64,000 bases of DNA from Chloranthus sessilifolius (lineage: Eukaryota; Streptophyta; Magnoliopsida; Chloranthales; Chloranthaceae): positions 11,002,247 through 11,066,246 of the forward strand of contig CM037586.1 of the NCBI GenBank assembly GCA_021018995.1, in the 5' to 3' direction. The notes under the pieces are model-generated. The model saw only the letters and a list, made by a program, of their open reading frames with translations, was not told where the DNA came from and did no database searches. Positions 33,901 to 43,994 of this stretch are shown here, in pieces. Every line of letters begins with the position of its first letter. Position 1 is the first letter of the stretch. Position numbers and translations under genes: made by a program.

Positions 33901-34773
33901 CTTAGGTTAAACTATAAGGTATGGAGTTGGGTGAATTCAGGTGGGTTTCTAACCCCGAAACTGGGACCCGAACCCAACCCTGTTCATAAACAAGTCAAGA
34001 TTTCTACACCGTTGGGTCGGGGTTTTGGACCCCAACCTTACCCATGGCAAGTTGGGTCGCTCAACCTGTCGGGCCAAGCTGACCTTTTTCATCCGTATCC
34101 ATACATTTAATGGTCACCCCAAAGTAAACAGTCGATTTGACATAAACATCCGATCTGACGAGTGATTTTGTGGCCTACGGCCCATCTAAGAGATGATCGA
34201 TTGGGTGGTTAGGATTAATGAACACATTCACTAGCTGACATAGTACCAATTCATATATTATTTCTTAGTTTCTTCAGAGCTGGTATGCATATGATGATTG
34301 GTTTCCCCCCAACACACACACAAGATAGAATTTTAGCATCCCAAGACTTTTAAATCATAACCTGGCTTAGAAAGTGGATGTTAGAACAATTGTAGGGTGA
34401 ATGATCTAGAAAGTAAAATATATTATAAAAAGATGAAGAATCATATCTATAGAACCTATCAAAGAACTGACTTATGGGTTCTACTGATATGATTCATCCT
34501 ATTGTCCATTTGCAAAGAATCTCCAAAGCAGAACTGTGAGGGTTATTTTGTTGTCCTTAACAGTGCTTCTATGTTTATGTTTCCCTAGAGATGGTGCATA
34601 ACCTTACACTAGTGCTTATCGACGCTAGGTGTAGGGGAAGTTATTCTGTCAGATCTGCAACAGTAGTATTTAGGCAATATAGTTAATGCAAAGATAATCT
34701 TCATAACCAATTCTACTTATTATTATTTGTTACTAATTTTAATCAGAGATGAATGTTCATATTTGTGATGCAG
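30961..34773. other. CACTA interior without a recognised gene
   Basis: Mostly intron-like AT-rich DNA. It contains a one-sided CACTA-type end (CACTACAAAAAATATAGG at 32556), and a G/C-rich patch with AGGCGC and GGCCCAGGTGC words (32870-32960). A stretch of alternating CGGGTTGG/GACCTGACC sequence (33785-34095) is typical of degenerate non-autonomous DNA elements. No open frame here resembles a known protein. Confidence 0.4.
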
Positions 34774-34909
34774 GAAACGCCTCTTTAATATGATAAATGA
34801 TGTTCCAAAGATCTTTGAGGTTGTGACTGGAACTGCGATAAAGCAAGTGAAAGAGAAGTCATCGACTACAAATCATAGCAGCAACAAATCCAAGCCAAAC
34901 CCAAAAGTG
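34774..34909 (+). pseudogene. Exon fragment of an Alfin-like PHD-finger gene
   Basis: After the acceptor TGATGCAG the exon reads '[20 protein letters not shown]' followed by '[20 protein letters not shown]' and ends at a possible donor (GTG|GTAAAA). This matches the conserved end of the DUF3594 domain and the start of the variable linker of plant Alfin-like (AL) histone-H3K4me3 readers. The C-terminal PHD finger and the N-terminal exons are not found nearby. Splice borders are intact, so it came from genomic DNA and not from a processed mRNA. Confidence 0.75.
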
Positions 34910-35717
34910 GTAAAAGCATTGCTATGTCCTCATCTTCCTATTTGGTGAAGTATTTCTGAAATGCTTAGTTGAGTAGTCGTAATATGTTGAGTTTGCATTC
35001 CTTAGAAATCGGATGGTCATGATCCCATCAAGTATATCTCATCACTGTAAATTGTTAAAAATATCCCCCCTGTTTGCACTAGAATTTTGTGCCTCAGTTG
35101 ACCTATAATTTGTTACAGGATAATGCAGCATCCTAGTATAACCCAGTAATTTGATATTTTGTGCTTTTTATTATCTTAATAGAGGTTCTAAATATAGTGG
35201 CATGTGCCTTTTTATGCCTCATTGGCATTTGGAGGAACTGCTAAAATATCCTCTGTTATTAGATGTGTCTTACTTATTAGGTTTTCTTGTTACTAATGGA
35301 CAGAAAAACAGGGTTCATGAAGGGTCCAACTTTGAATATTAGAAAAAATACTAATCCAAAGTGGTTTATTTATTTCCTTGCCATCTAATATGAACTGGAA
35401 TACCCTCAAATTTTGTATAATTTTCAAGTTCTTTTATGCTTTCCTTCTTACATAAGCCTAGATGCCTTAAGCCCCTGATTTGAGGGGCAAAACAGTCACA
35501 AAAATAAATTTTCTTAACAAATGCCATGCCCTATGGATGTAGTATCCAAAACGGGTTTTAAATGCCTTCAAGTTCTTGTTTCCATCATTAAATGCCTTAA
35601 TCTTCTCTATTAGAGTAAATGAGGAAGGCCAAAAAGTAGTACACTATTATCAATTTATTTTGGTTTGTTCCATTATCTTTAAGACAGTTGAAGACTATTT
35701 TAATTCTTTGATATTCA

Positions 35718-35803
35718 GCACCACCTACAGATATATCTGCAGCACCACTTACACATATCTGCAGCACCACCTACATATATATGTGCAGGGCATGTGGGTT
35801 TTG

Positions 35804-35859
<56 letters not shown>

Positions 35860-35871
35860 GGTGGTGCTGAC
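35718..35871. repeat. Hairpin element with long AT dinucleotide run
   Basis: Inverted ends CAGCACCACCTACA and TGTAGGTGGTGCTG enclose three degenerate CTGCAGCACCACYTACA units and a run of about 25 TA repeats (35805-35857). The 20-mer GACACCAAGAGTGATGTTTT occurs just right of it (35870) and again at 36016. Frames over the run (Tyr-Ile repeats) are not genes. Confidence 0.6.
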
Positions 35872-36479
35872 ACCAAGAGTGATGTTTTGCAATGTTGGTG
35901 GCAAAAGTTTTTGCAATGTTCATTTATTGTGGAACATGTGGCAGTCAGTGACATCTTTTTACCCCAATGTCTTAACTTAGAGCTAAAAATGATTAGGCCT
36001 AAGCTTAGTAATTCTGACACCAAGAGTGATGTTTTGTCAAAATTTTCAAAATTTGTTGCCAAATAGAAATTCTATCCAAGGGGAATATCCGAATATATTT
36101 CTTCTTACGTCCTCATGTTTCTGCATTGATAAAGTCTTTCCATTCAAACATCCTGAAAATATATAAATTATAGAACCATTGTGACTTTTTACTAGGTGGT
36201 CAATATTTTTGTCCCCGGATTACTTAAACATATGTATAAATTATAAGGTTTCTTTTTTACAGGTTGCAGCGCTTCAATTTGGAGACTTCTATGACATGCA
36301 ATATGTCAAAATGTATAACATTTTTATGGTGCAGTTACAGGTATTGCTTGCTGGCTATATTTATATTATATATATTTGTTTCGTAATTGCTTGCTGGCTA
36401 TGTATATATATATATATGCTCTAAGTCTACACTTGAACTTACTACCTGCATTTTGTATGATTTCCAATCCTTGGATCAG

Positions 36480-36764
36480 GCACTGAACCAAAAGGGGGTC
36501 AAAGAAGCAAATTCAGAGGAAGCAATAAGGCAGATTTTCAAGGATGACAAGTTGGGGGGTGATCGACAGGATATGGTTCATGGCATGTCAATGCTTTCAG
36601 TGGACCGTCTCATTGATCAGTCCTCAAAATAGTGGTTTCTTGGACAAAATATGCTCCTTGAGAAGAGCAAGTTGAAGATCATAAGTTGGCTCCAGTATCG
36701 AGGATTCAGCTGGGCAGTTACTAGCTTCATCTTGAAGAAGTTGGAGACCCAGTATCCGCCATAG
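36480..36764 (+). pseudogene. Exon of a plant RecX-like regulatory protein gene
   Basis: After the acceptor TTGGATCAG the frame reads 'ALNQKGVKEANSEEAIRQIF', then 'GMSMLSVDRLIDQSSK', a TAG (36630), 'WFLGQNMLLEKSKLKIISWL' and 'QYRGFSWAVTSFILKKLETQ' to a TAG at 36762. The closing segment has the Arg-Gly-(Phe/Tyr)-x-Trp triple-helix pattern of RecX, which in bacteria restrains RecA; plants have organelle-targeted homologues. Family assignment is from pattern memory. It is broken by one internal stop, and its other exons are not nearby. Confidence 0.55.
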
Positions 36765-37588
36765 AGATCAATTGACAGCTCTTCGAATTCCTCTTCAATG
36801 GAAACTTCAGAATATGGGAGAATCACAATCCAGTGTGCAACTTTGTAATATCCCGATATTTTTGAATCCGAGTTTGACTGATTTCGTGCACAAGTCCGGC
36901 ACGGTGATCAATGTCGCCATGGTTTTATTTAATAATAAGTCATTAAATAATATTTGGGTAGCTTTGTGTGGAAGGATTAGAGTTCAAAGTGTGATTGGGC
37001 AGTTAGTGTGAAAGTCGTGCACCGACTTGCGGTGTGCCGCTCAACACCAAAACCCAACCTTAAGATAAGAAAATAGAATTTGCAACTAAATATCCTTGAT
37101 ATTTAATTAGTTTTTCATTCGGTTATAAGAGAGAGGAGGTTGGTTGCTTAATGGCTAAGCTTTGCCATTTGAAATTTTTGTAGAGAGAGAAAGGGAGTAA
37201 GAGTTGAGAGAACCGACCCAACCTATTTGAGCACCGTCACCTTTGAAACCCTTGCGGTATTTCGATTGTGCAATCACCTACAAGCTCCGCACACTCCGTA
37301 CCTTTCGCAACGCTTGTGACGCGATCTTCGTTTGTGTTTTGAAGAGATGGAGATCAATCGTTGAAGAAATTCGACGATTTTGCTTCAAAACCCTCTTCGA
37401 CATTATTTCTTAAAGCTGTGGGATTAATCGGCAAAAAGGTTAGTTTTTCTTTTGATTTTAATAGTTTAGATTGTAGAATAAATCTTGTTTTAGTTTAGTG
37501 TATGTGTGTGTGCAAAAATAAAGCGAATCTGACAAGATTCGAGGGGAAAAATAGACCAAGGAAGTAACATGAAGGGTTCTGAACTCGA

Positions 37589-37771
37589 GAAATTCAAGGG
37601 TCGAATTTGGGTTTTTAAGCCTGATGCATTTTTGAGAAATTCGAGGGTTGAATTTGGGTTTTTAAGCCTGATGCATTTTTGGGAAATTTGAGGGTCGAAC
37701 TTAAATTCGAGGGTCGAATTTGGATTTTTAAGCCTGATGCATTTTTGGGAAATTCGAGGGTCGAATTTGGT
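37589..37771. repeat. 46-47-bp palindromic minisatellite, expanded in the 5' LTR
   Basis: Units of GAAATTCGAGGGTCGAATTT plus TTAAGCCTGATGCATTTTTG start near 37589, 37636, 37682/37701 and 37749. The first part is a palindrome with 8-bp arms, AAATTCGA-GGG-TCGAATTT. The 3' LTR has only the copies at 45457 and 45503. Confidence 0.9.
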
Positions 37772-38701
37772 CTGATGTGCCGACACTACTTTAGTATTTC
37801 GATCATAACTTCTTATCCCAAACTCGGATTGATGAGATTTTTGAGGCGTTGGAAAAAAGACAACGAGACCTATACGTTTATGAATTGACAAATTTGTGAA
37901 TCGAATGTTATAAAGGTCAACAATTAGGGTAAAGTAGGGATAAGTTTTCACATGAGTCAACGTTACCTTAAACTTGCCTGTTTCGCCTAGCTGTGAGGAA
38001 ATTTTAGGAACTTTGGCTTATATGATAATTAGTCGGTAACATGTGTATACATGAATGTTTGTAATGTAGATTAAAGATTGGAGATTGTTGAGTAGGCTTT
38101 TACTTTGCCTCTGATATGCTCGACTCTAAACTAAGGTAGGGGAACCTAAAACCTTATTTGCATTCTATTATAAGTTTAGGTTATCTTGTATAAAGCATAA
38201 ATTCCTAAATTTTGTTTGACACAGCATGATTAAGAACTGAGAAATATGATACAAATCAGAACTTTGAAACTTTGATATGAATAAAAACTCAGAATTTGAA
38301 TTTTCACACTTTGAACTTTGAATCAGAACTCTAAAAATCTGTGAATGTAGTATGTATACAAACTTTGATATATTTAGCATTTGCATTTGATTTGAGGCAG
38401 ATACGAATGATACCCTAGATCCTACCAACCATGTTGACGATAGTTCTATTTGGCGCAAGTTTCCCTCATAGCGTAGGGGCGTGTTGCTTTTCAGAAAATG
38501 GGTTCAAGAACGACGATGTTCAATAGGGCTTCCCATCGGTAACGTAGTCCGCTCTCATGCTATAGGAAATTTAGGAGATAAAATTAAGTTATAATTTTAA
38601 GACAAGAAGCATGCTAATTCAGAAGTTTTTGAATACATCAGATTTATGTTATCAGTTTTGACTCAGGATTAGAACTGGAGATTTAGTTTGCAAAGCATCA
38701 T

Positions 38702-38923
38702 TTGAAAACCATATTTAATCCGATTTCTGTCTTTTTGAAAACCTTTACTTATAATGAAATGCAAATAGACATGTTTCCTCTATTAAGCTTCGATGTTAGC
38801 TCACCCCGACTATACGTCACAGGTGCTGAATTTGCCTTAGGATCTGACGATCGTGATTTGGAGGACTCTGACTACATTGTTGAGGAGGAGTTGGAGACCC
38901 CAGCAGAGGAGTTCCTTCCTTGA
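38702..38923 (+). CDS. Conserved small acidic ORF in the Tekay-1 5' LTR
   Basis: 73 codons. The conserved part starts at FPLLSFDVSSPRLYVTG and ends SDYIVEEELETPAEEFLP before TGA. Four Tekay copies in the window keep exactly 50 codons from Phe to stop, and the solo LTR keeps 51. Most differences between this copy and the Tekay-2 copies fall at synonymous positions. The N-terminal half outside the conserved part is not preserved in Tekay-2. No known function. It could be a micropeptide or a 3' exon after the TATACGTCACAG acceptor-like sequence. Confidence 0.5.
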   Translation: MKTIFNPISVFLKTFTYNEMQIDMFPLLSFDVSSPRLYVTGAEFALGSDDRDLEDSDYIVEEELETPAEEFLP

Positions 38924-39002
38924 TCGAGATTAGTCATTTTGGTACTTTTGGATTAGAATCTTTTTAAATATTGGGCCCTAGGCCATTGTTTTATCTTTTT
39001 AG

Positions 39003-39092
39003 ATATCACTTGAGGAACCATCATTAGGAACCATTGTTTAGGTGTTTGGATTGGCCATCACTGGTGGTTCTTTCTGGTTCCTCTTGGTGATA
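39003..39092. promoter_or_regulatory. Hairpin near the LTR end, conserved in the Tekay copies
   Basis: ATATCACTTGAGGAACCATC (39003) is complementary, with small bulges, to GGTTCCTCTTGGTGATAT (39075). The same arms occur at about 46758, 52309 and 56328. The position between the small ORF and the LTR end would put it in the transcribed 3' part, perhaps near the RNA end site. Confidence 0.55.
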
Positions 39093-39262
39093 TTTTTTGT
39101 TAAAGCTTTTAAGCTTTTGTTCTCATTTTATTAGCTTTGCTTCTATTTAGATCTATGCTTATGCTGCCGGCTTCTGTTTGTTACGGCTTATTAAGAAATC
39201 AATAAGTTGATGAACCGGCCTTTCCTATACCTTAAGGATTGGAAAAGTCGGGTCGTCATAGT

Positions 39263-39274
39263 TGGTATCAGAGC
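39263..39274 (+). promoter_or_regulatory. Primer binding site of Tekay-1 (initiator tRNA-Met type)
   Basis: TGGTATCAGAGC two bases after the LTR is the complement of the 3' end of plant initiator methionine tRNA, the usual primer for chromoviruses. Confidence 0.9.
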
Positions 39275-39428
39275 TTAGGCTTTAGGTTTTATGAGAGACT
39301 GTGAGCCATAGCTCTAAGTAGGAAATGACATTAGGTCTGTCTAAACATAGGCTATGAGTGTTAGAGTTCTGTCAAGACATCGAGACCATCTGTTAATTGA
39401 AACCTTTGTTTCATTTTGACAGATCGAT

Positions 39429-39998
39429 ATGGCGCCTCGCAAAAGAGCCAAAACTGTACGTACTGGAGATAATGATCGTGAGCAAACTAAGCAACTGCTG
39501 GCGACAATGGTCAAAACGATGGCCTAACAGACTGCTCTGCTCACGACATTATTGCGAGACACTGCGCACACCTCTTCATCCACACAGGTTGAGTTATGCT
39601 CACGGTGTGGTAAGCAGCACAAGACAGAGATGTGTAGAAGGATCACAGGTGTGTGTTTTAGGTGTGGACGCATTGGACATCTGATAAGAGACTGTCTTGA
39701 ATTGGAGAGAGAGACGACAACATCGGCAACAACTAGAGCATCCGTAGTATGACAAGCCTTACGTATCTCTTCATTTGTACCGATTGATATGTGCGCAAGA
39801 TGCGGAAAGAAGCATAGGATGAAGAAATGCAGGCTCGCCTTGGGCGCATGCTTTAAATATGGTCAGAAGGGACATCTGGTGAAGGATTGCCCATACCCGA
39901 ATCAAAGGAATAAGGCTTCAACATCTATTCCTGGACCATCATCACCACACGATGCCCAACCAACGAGTGAAGTCATCGAAGGTATAACCCAGTATTGA
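39429..39998 (+). pseudogene. Tekay-1 gag remnant with two zinc-knuckle modules
   Basis: It starts MAPRKRAKTVRTGDNDREQT soon after the primer site, then jumps to the nucleocapsid end; the capsid part (about 250 residues in Tekay-2) is deleted. Two modules follow in tandem: CSRCGKQHKTEMCRR...CFRCGRIGHLIRDC, then CARCGKKHRMKKCRL...CFKYGQKGHLVKDC (second cysteine of the knuckle replaced by Tyr). Tekay-2 and related elements have one module. CCHC knuckles bind genomic RNA. A stop at 39752 separates the two. Confidence 0.75.
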
Positions 39999-40159
39999 TT
40001 GTCGAGAGTTTACCTTATTCTCATGTGATGAATGTTCTTAGAAGTTATATGCTATTGTGGCATTTTGGGTAATATCATAATGCTATCTTATATACACTTA
40101 AATGAAAACATAGGCATAAAACCTGAATACTTTACACTTGTATTAGAGTGTTGGCATAT

Positions 40160-40560
40160 GTGAAACTGAGGCATGAGTATTAATCGACCCTGGGTCTACT
40201 CACTCCTTTATTACCCCGATGTTCTCAACACGTATGGGCATTACGCCTGAGACGTTAGACTTTATATTAGTGGTGACAATTCCTACGGGTAGTTTAGTGA
40301 AGACCGACACCATGAACAAATCAGTCATCATTTGCGTGGAGGATCTTGAGACTAGGGCAGATGTGATATTATTGAATACGGTGGGTTTTGACGTGATACT
40401 GGGATCCGCTTACCATGCAAGCGTTAATTGCCTGAGGAAAGTGGTAACTTTTCGTCCTCCTATGGGAAAGTCATTTCGATTTTACGGAGTGAAGACTAGG
40501 GTAGCACCTTTTATATCAGCTATTCGAGCTGAATGTCTGATAAAGATTTTGGGCTTGCAA
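40160..40560 (+). pseudogene. Tekay-1 protease
   Basis: The reading '.LIDPGSTHSFITPMFSTRM' (aspartic protease active site, Asp at about 40183), 'PETLDFILVVTIPTGSLVKT', 'GFDVILGSAYHASVNCLRKV' and 'FRPPMGKSFRFYGVK' is collinear with Tekay-2 protease (54106-54470). The usual G-M-D-W before 'AYHASVNC' is shortened to G-S. After 'IRAECLIK' the similarity ends, just where reverse transcriptase should begin. Confidence 0.75.
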
Positions 40561-41302
40561 TATATATTTCTAGTTCATACAGGTATACAAATTTTTGAAA
40601 ATTGTGCCTACATGTTTGTGTTTTCTTTAGCTAAATGACATGAGATCAATCGGGTCATGTCTAGCTTGGCTGATGACTTATAATAGCAAATTATAGGTGT
40701 TACCCCTACGGCTAAGCCTGAGATTAGCGTTAAATATGTTCGGGCTTTGAAAAGGTCGATATAGAATAAAGACCAACTTTCAAAAAATTTAAATTTTGGA
40801 AAATTTTTGAAGTACACAGTTACTGCAAAATTTGAACCTCGAATTTAACATTCGAAGGTCGAATTTTGTATGGTCACTGACAGGGTTTTGAAGGTTTCTT
40901 TGGGTCTTTCTTCCTTCTTAGGCAAAATCAAGGGGATTAGGCTGTGTGCTTAATCAAAACGAGTGAGTCATTGCTTATGGTTTTAGGCAGTTGAAAGACC
41001 ATGAGAGAAATTATCTGACGCATGATCTCGAATTAGCAGCGATTATCTTCGCCCTGAAGATCTGGAGACATTACCTCTACGATGAAATATTTGATATATC
41101 ACCAATCACAAGAGCCTCATGTACCTATTCACTCAGAAGGACTTGAATATGAGGCAAGCGACGATGGATGGAGTTTTTGAAGGATTATGACTGCTCGATC
41201 CAATGCCATCCAGAAAAGGCAAATGTCGTTGCTGATGTTCTCAGTAGAAGGTCTTCAGCACAGTTATCACATCTTGTCAGTCAAATACAGAGATAGAAGT
41301 TA
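40561..41302 (+). pseudogene. RT deletion filler and RNase H remnant of Tekay-1
   Basis: 40561-40930 replaces the whole reverse transcriptase. It includes LTR-like sequence, CGAATTTAACATTCGAAGGTCGAATTT (around 40841-40867), the minisatellite motif of this element. From 40937 the sequence again matches the RNase H of Tekay-2 (GGATTAGGCTGTGTG..., 'DLELAA' region near 41025, '[11 protein letters not shown]' near 41140) but with frameshifts and stops. The ADVLSR-like end is at about 41230. Confidence 0.7.
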
Positions 41303-42770
41303 TTGGAAGATATGGCTTTGGGCAGCTCACGGTTCGATGTGAAAGGGTCAGGAGCATTGATGGCTACACTTGTCCTGCGCCCTACACTCTTCGAGAATAT
41401 TAGGAAGCTTCAGATGATCGATGATGAGCTGATGGCGATCAGACAAGATGTGGAGAGTGGAAGCAAGAAGGATTTCTCCATTCGAGCAGATGAGACCTTG
41501 TTGTTTCGAGACCGAGTATGCGTACCATCGAGTACTGAGCTTCGAGACACCATTCTGGACGAGGCTCACAAATCCATGTATGCCATACATCCTGGTAGCA
41601 CCAAGATGTATCAGGACTTGATGAAGAGTTTCTGGTGGCGACGTTTGAAACGCGACGTCGCTGAGTACATATCGCGATGCTTGGTTTGTCAGCAGGTTAA
41701 GGTTGATCATCAGAATCCTGCGGGTTTATTGCAACCTTTACCTGCACCAGAGTGGAAATGGTAATCCATTTCAATGGACTTCATCCTAGGTTTGCCGAAA
41801 ACACTGAGAAAGAACAATGCTATCTGGGTCATTGTCGATCGGCTAACCAAATCTGCTACCGTACAATACTACGTATACAGCCAGTAGACTTGTAGAGTTA
41901 TACCTTAAAGAGATTGTTCGACTGCATGGGATACCGGCTAGTATTGTGTCGACAGAGACCCGTTGTTTACTTTACAGTTTTGGCAGCGGTTTCAAGAAGG
42001 AATGGGTTCTCGTCTTGACTTCAGTTCAGCATTTCACCCACAGACAGATGGCCAGACTGAGCGAGTGAATCAGATCATAGAGGACATGCTGAGAGCTTGC
42101 ATGTTGAATTTTCACGAGTCATGGGACCAACACTTACCTCTGATCGAGTTCGCTTACAACAATAGTTTCCAAGCTAGCATCGGTATGGCCCCGTTCGAGG
42201 CTTTATATGGACGACGATGCAGATCGCCGTTGAACTGGGAAGAAGTGGGTGAGAAGCTAATTATTAGACCTGAGATAGTCGAGCGTACGATCGAGACGGT
42301 TCGGTTGATTCGTGAGAGACTACATGTAGCTTAGAGTCGTCAAAAATGCTACGTCGATCTCAAGCGGAGACATGTGGATTTTCAGGTTGGCAACAATGTG
42401 TTTGTTCGAATCTCGCCTACGAAGGGCGTTATGCGATTTGGAAAAAGAGGGAAACTAAGTCCTCGGTACGTTGGGCCTTTTGAGATATTAGGCCGAGTCG
42501 GAGAGGTTGCATACAGAGTGGCGCTACCACCGCAATTGTCGAGCATGCACAATGTCTTCCATGTGTCAATGTTGCGTCGATACATATGTGACCCGACTCA
42601 CGTGCTTGATTACCAACCCATCGAGCTTCGAGATGGTTTGACGGTGATTGAGGACCCGGTTCAGATCTTAGATCGCAAGGAGCATATCCTACGCACTAAG
42701 AGGATTCCTTTGGTTCTCGTCCGATGGCGGAATCATACACCGGAGAAAGCCACCTAGGAGCGCGAAGCTG
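41303..42770 (+). pseudogene. Tekay-1 integrase with chromodomain
   Basis: Three frames. 41303-41764 holds the zinc-binding HHCC region ('HPGSTKMYQDLMKSFWWRRL', 'YISRCLVCQQVKVDHQNPAG'). The core follows after a stop: '[13 protein letters not shown]' with the first Asp, then a frameshift (one base lost in the S-D-R-D-P codons at about 41950). 41963-42334 continues with 'SAFHPQTDGQTERVNQIIED' (catalytic Glu in QTERVNQ). 42374-42757 gives the C-terminal part, 'VGPFEILGRVGEVAYRVALP' and the chromodomain 'LDRKEHILRTKRIPLVLVRW'. It is the best-preserved gene of the element but is not continuous. Confidence 0.85.
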
Positions 42771-42865
42771 AGCTTTGATAACAATTTTCGCACCTTTTTG
42801 ATTGACCTTGTTGAGAAAATGCCTATAGGATGTTTCAACTTTGGACCCTTTTTTATGTACTTCTT

Positions 42866-42891
42866 ATTTATATATATATATATATATATAT
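42866..42891. repeat. TA microsatellite downstream of the integrase
   Basis: About 12 TA/AT dinucleotides. The minus-strand Tyr-Ile frame over it is an artefact of the repeat. Confidence 0.9.
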
Positions 42892-43150
42892 ACACCTTTG
42901 GAGGTGCAATATGATTTTTCTCTGTCTGTAGAATTTCGGTGTGCTACTTAATACTTCCTACTTTAAGGCGACATGAAAATTTTGGGTGATACGTCTATAA
43001 GTGGATGTTACTCTCTACTAATCATGTGAACTAAACCTGGCCACATTGTAAGTTACTTCATTTACTTCTACAAGTTACTTTCGGCTTGATACTTGCGTCA
43101 TAGCCGGGTTCCATAATTGGCAATGCGCTTCGACCACACACTCACCAACT

Positions 43151-43994
43151 ATGGGTTTGGCTCCTCCACGCCCTCAACCTGTCCCATTTCATGCAGTCAT
43201 CGCTCAGATGACCCAAGGACATCACGGCTCCGGCCCGTTCACAGATGCCGAATACTATGTGGTTTTTAGATGTAGTTTTTTGGCCAACCCTCTACCCTTT
43301 TGGCCATATATCGGAACAACGGGGGGGTCCTATCCAGCAGCTTTTGCTTTCGGCTTTTAAAGAACAGTGGTTCAATGCCCCCGGAATTGTATTTAAGGGT
43401 ATCATCAAGGCCCGTGAGAAGATGGACAAGCGGGTTAAGACACCGGCCAAGGGCATTCCCTATGCTCATTTGCTTTCTGCGATGATTGAGAATTTTGGGG
43501 TGAGACCAGCTTATGAGATTCCTCCTACTGAACCTCAATCCACAACTAGCCTCCGGCTATATGGTTTGGTCGATTAGGATCGAACCTACAATAGATTGCT
43601 AAAGGCTCCTAAAGGTGCAGTCGTTCCTGGTGAGGATGAAGAGGAGGATGCAAAGCACGCAGTAGCAGAGCCTGACGCTCCTGCACCCGACCAGCCCCCA
43701 ATGACCAACGTGCTCACCCTGTCAGAGTTTACTCGCTAGATGACTTCTGTGAGCCAGCCGATTCAGGAGCTCACACATCATACCAGCTCCATGAGTCGGG
43801 AGTTGGAGGTTCATGGCGGGGCTTTGACATACTTGATGCAGCACGCGTTTCCAGCAAACTATGCGACTTACATGGCAAACATCCGAGCGTCGGTTCACCA
43901 CCCTTCTACATCGGGAGCAGGTCCCAGCGTACCTACAGATGCGGGTGATAACGGCACGGATGATGACGATACTGACGGTGGGGACGATGACTAG
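43151..43994 (+). pseudogene. Extra ORF between integrase and 3' LTR of Tekay-1
   Basis: Frames 43151-43270, 43245-43577 and 43740-43994 join into one reading of about 270 residues: a Pro-rich start (MGLAPPRPQPVPFHAVIAQM), 'FKEQWFNAPGIVFKGIIKAR', 'KGIPYAHLLSAMIENFGV', a coiled-coil-like middle, and an acidic tail (GTDDDDTDGGDDD). The 'LPYG-LI-LL-GV' pattern resembles the plant transposon protein domain of Athila third ORFs, including the one at 13694-13176. Tekay elements normally have no gene here. The resemblance is inferred by eye. Stops and frameshifts show decay. Confidence 0.45.

Larger units (their letters stand above)
36844..39260 (+). repeat. 5' LTR of Tekay-1
   Basis: It begins TGTAATATCCCGATATTTTT and ends GGGTCGTCATA (CACA in the 3' copy). 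It is about 124 bp longer than the 3' LTR, mostly from extra minisatellite units at 37589-37771 and a small indel near 37290. It carries the conserved small ORF (38702-38923) and a hairpin (39003-39092). Confidence 0.9.

Noticed and set aside
35794-36066. Tyr-Ile repeat proteins on both strands
   Set aside because: Translation of a TA microsatellite.
36261-36336. Exon-like stretch VAALQFGDFYDMQYVKMYNI after an acceptor-like sequence
   Set aside because: I could not relate it to RecX or any family, and the donor is unclear. Left unassigned within the CACTA interior.
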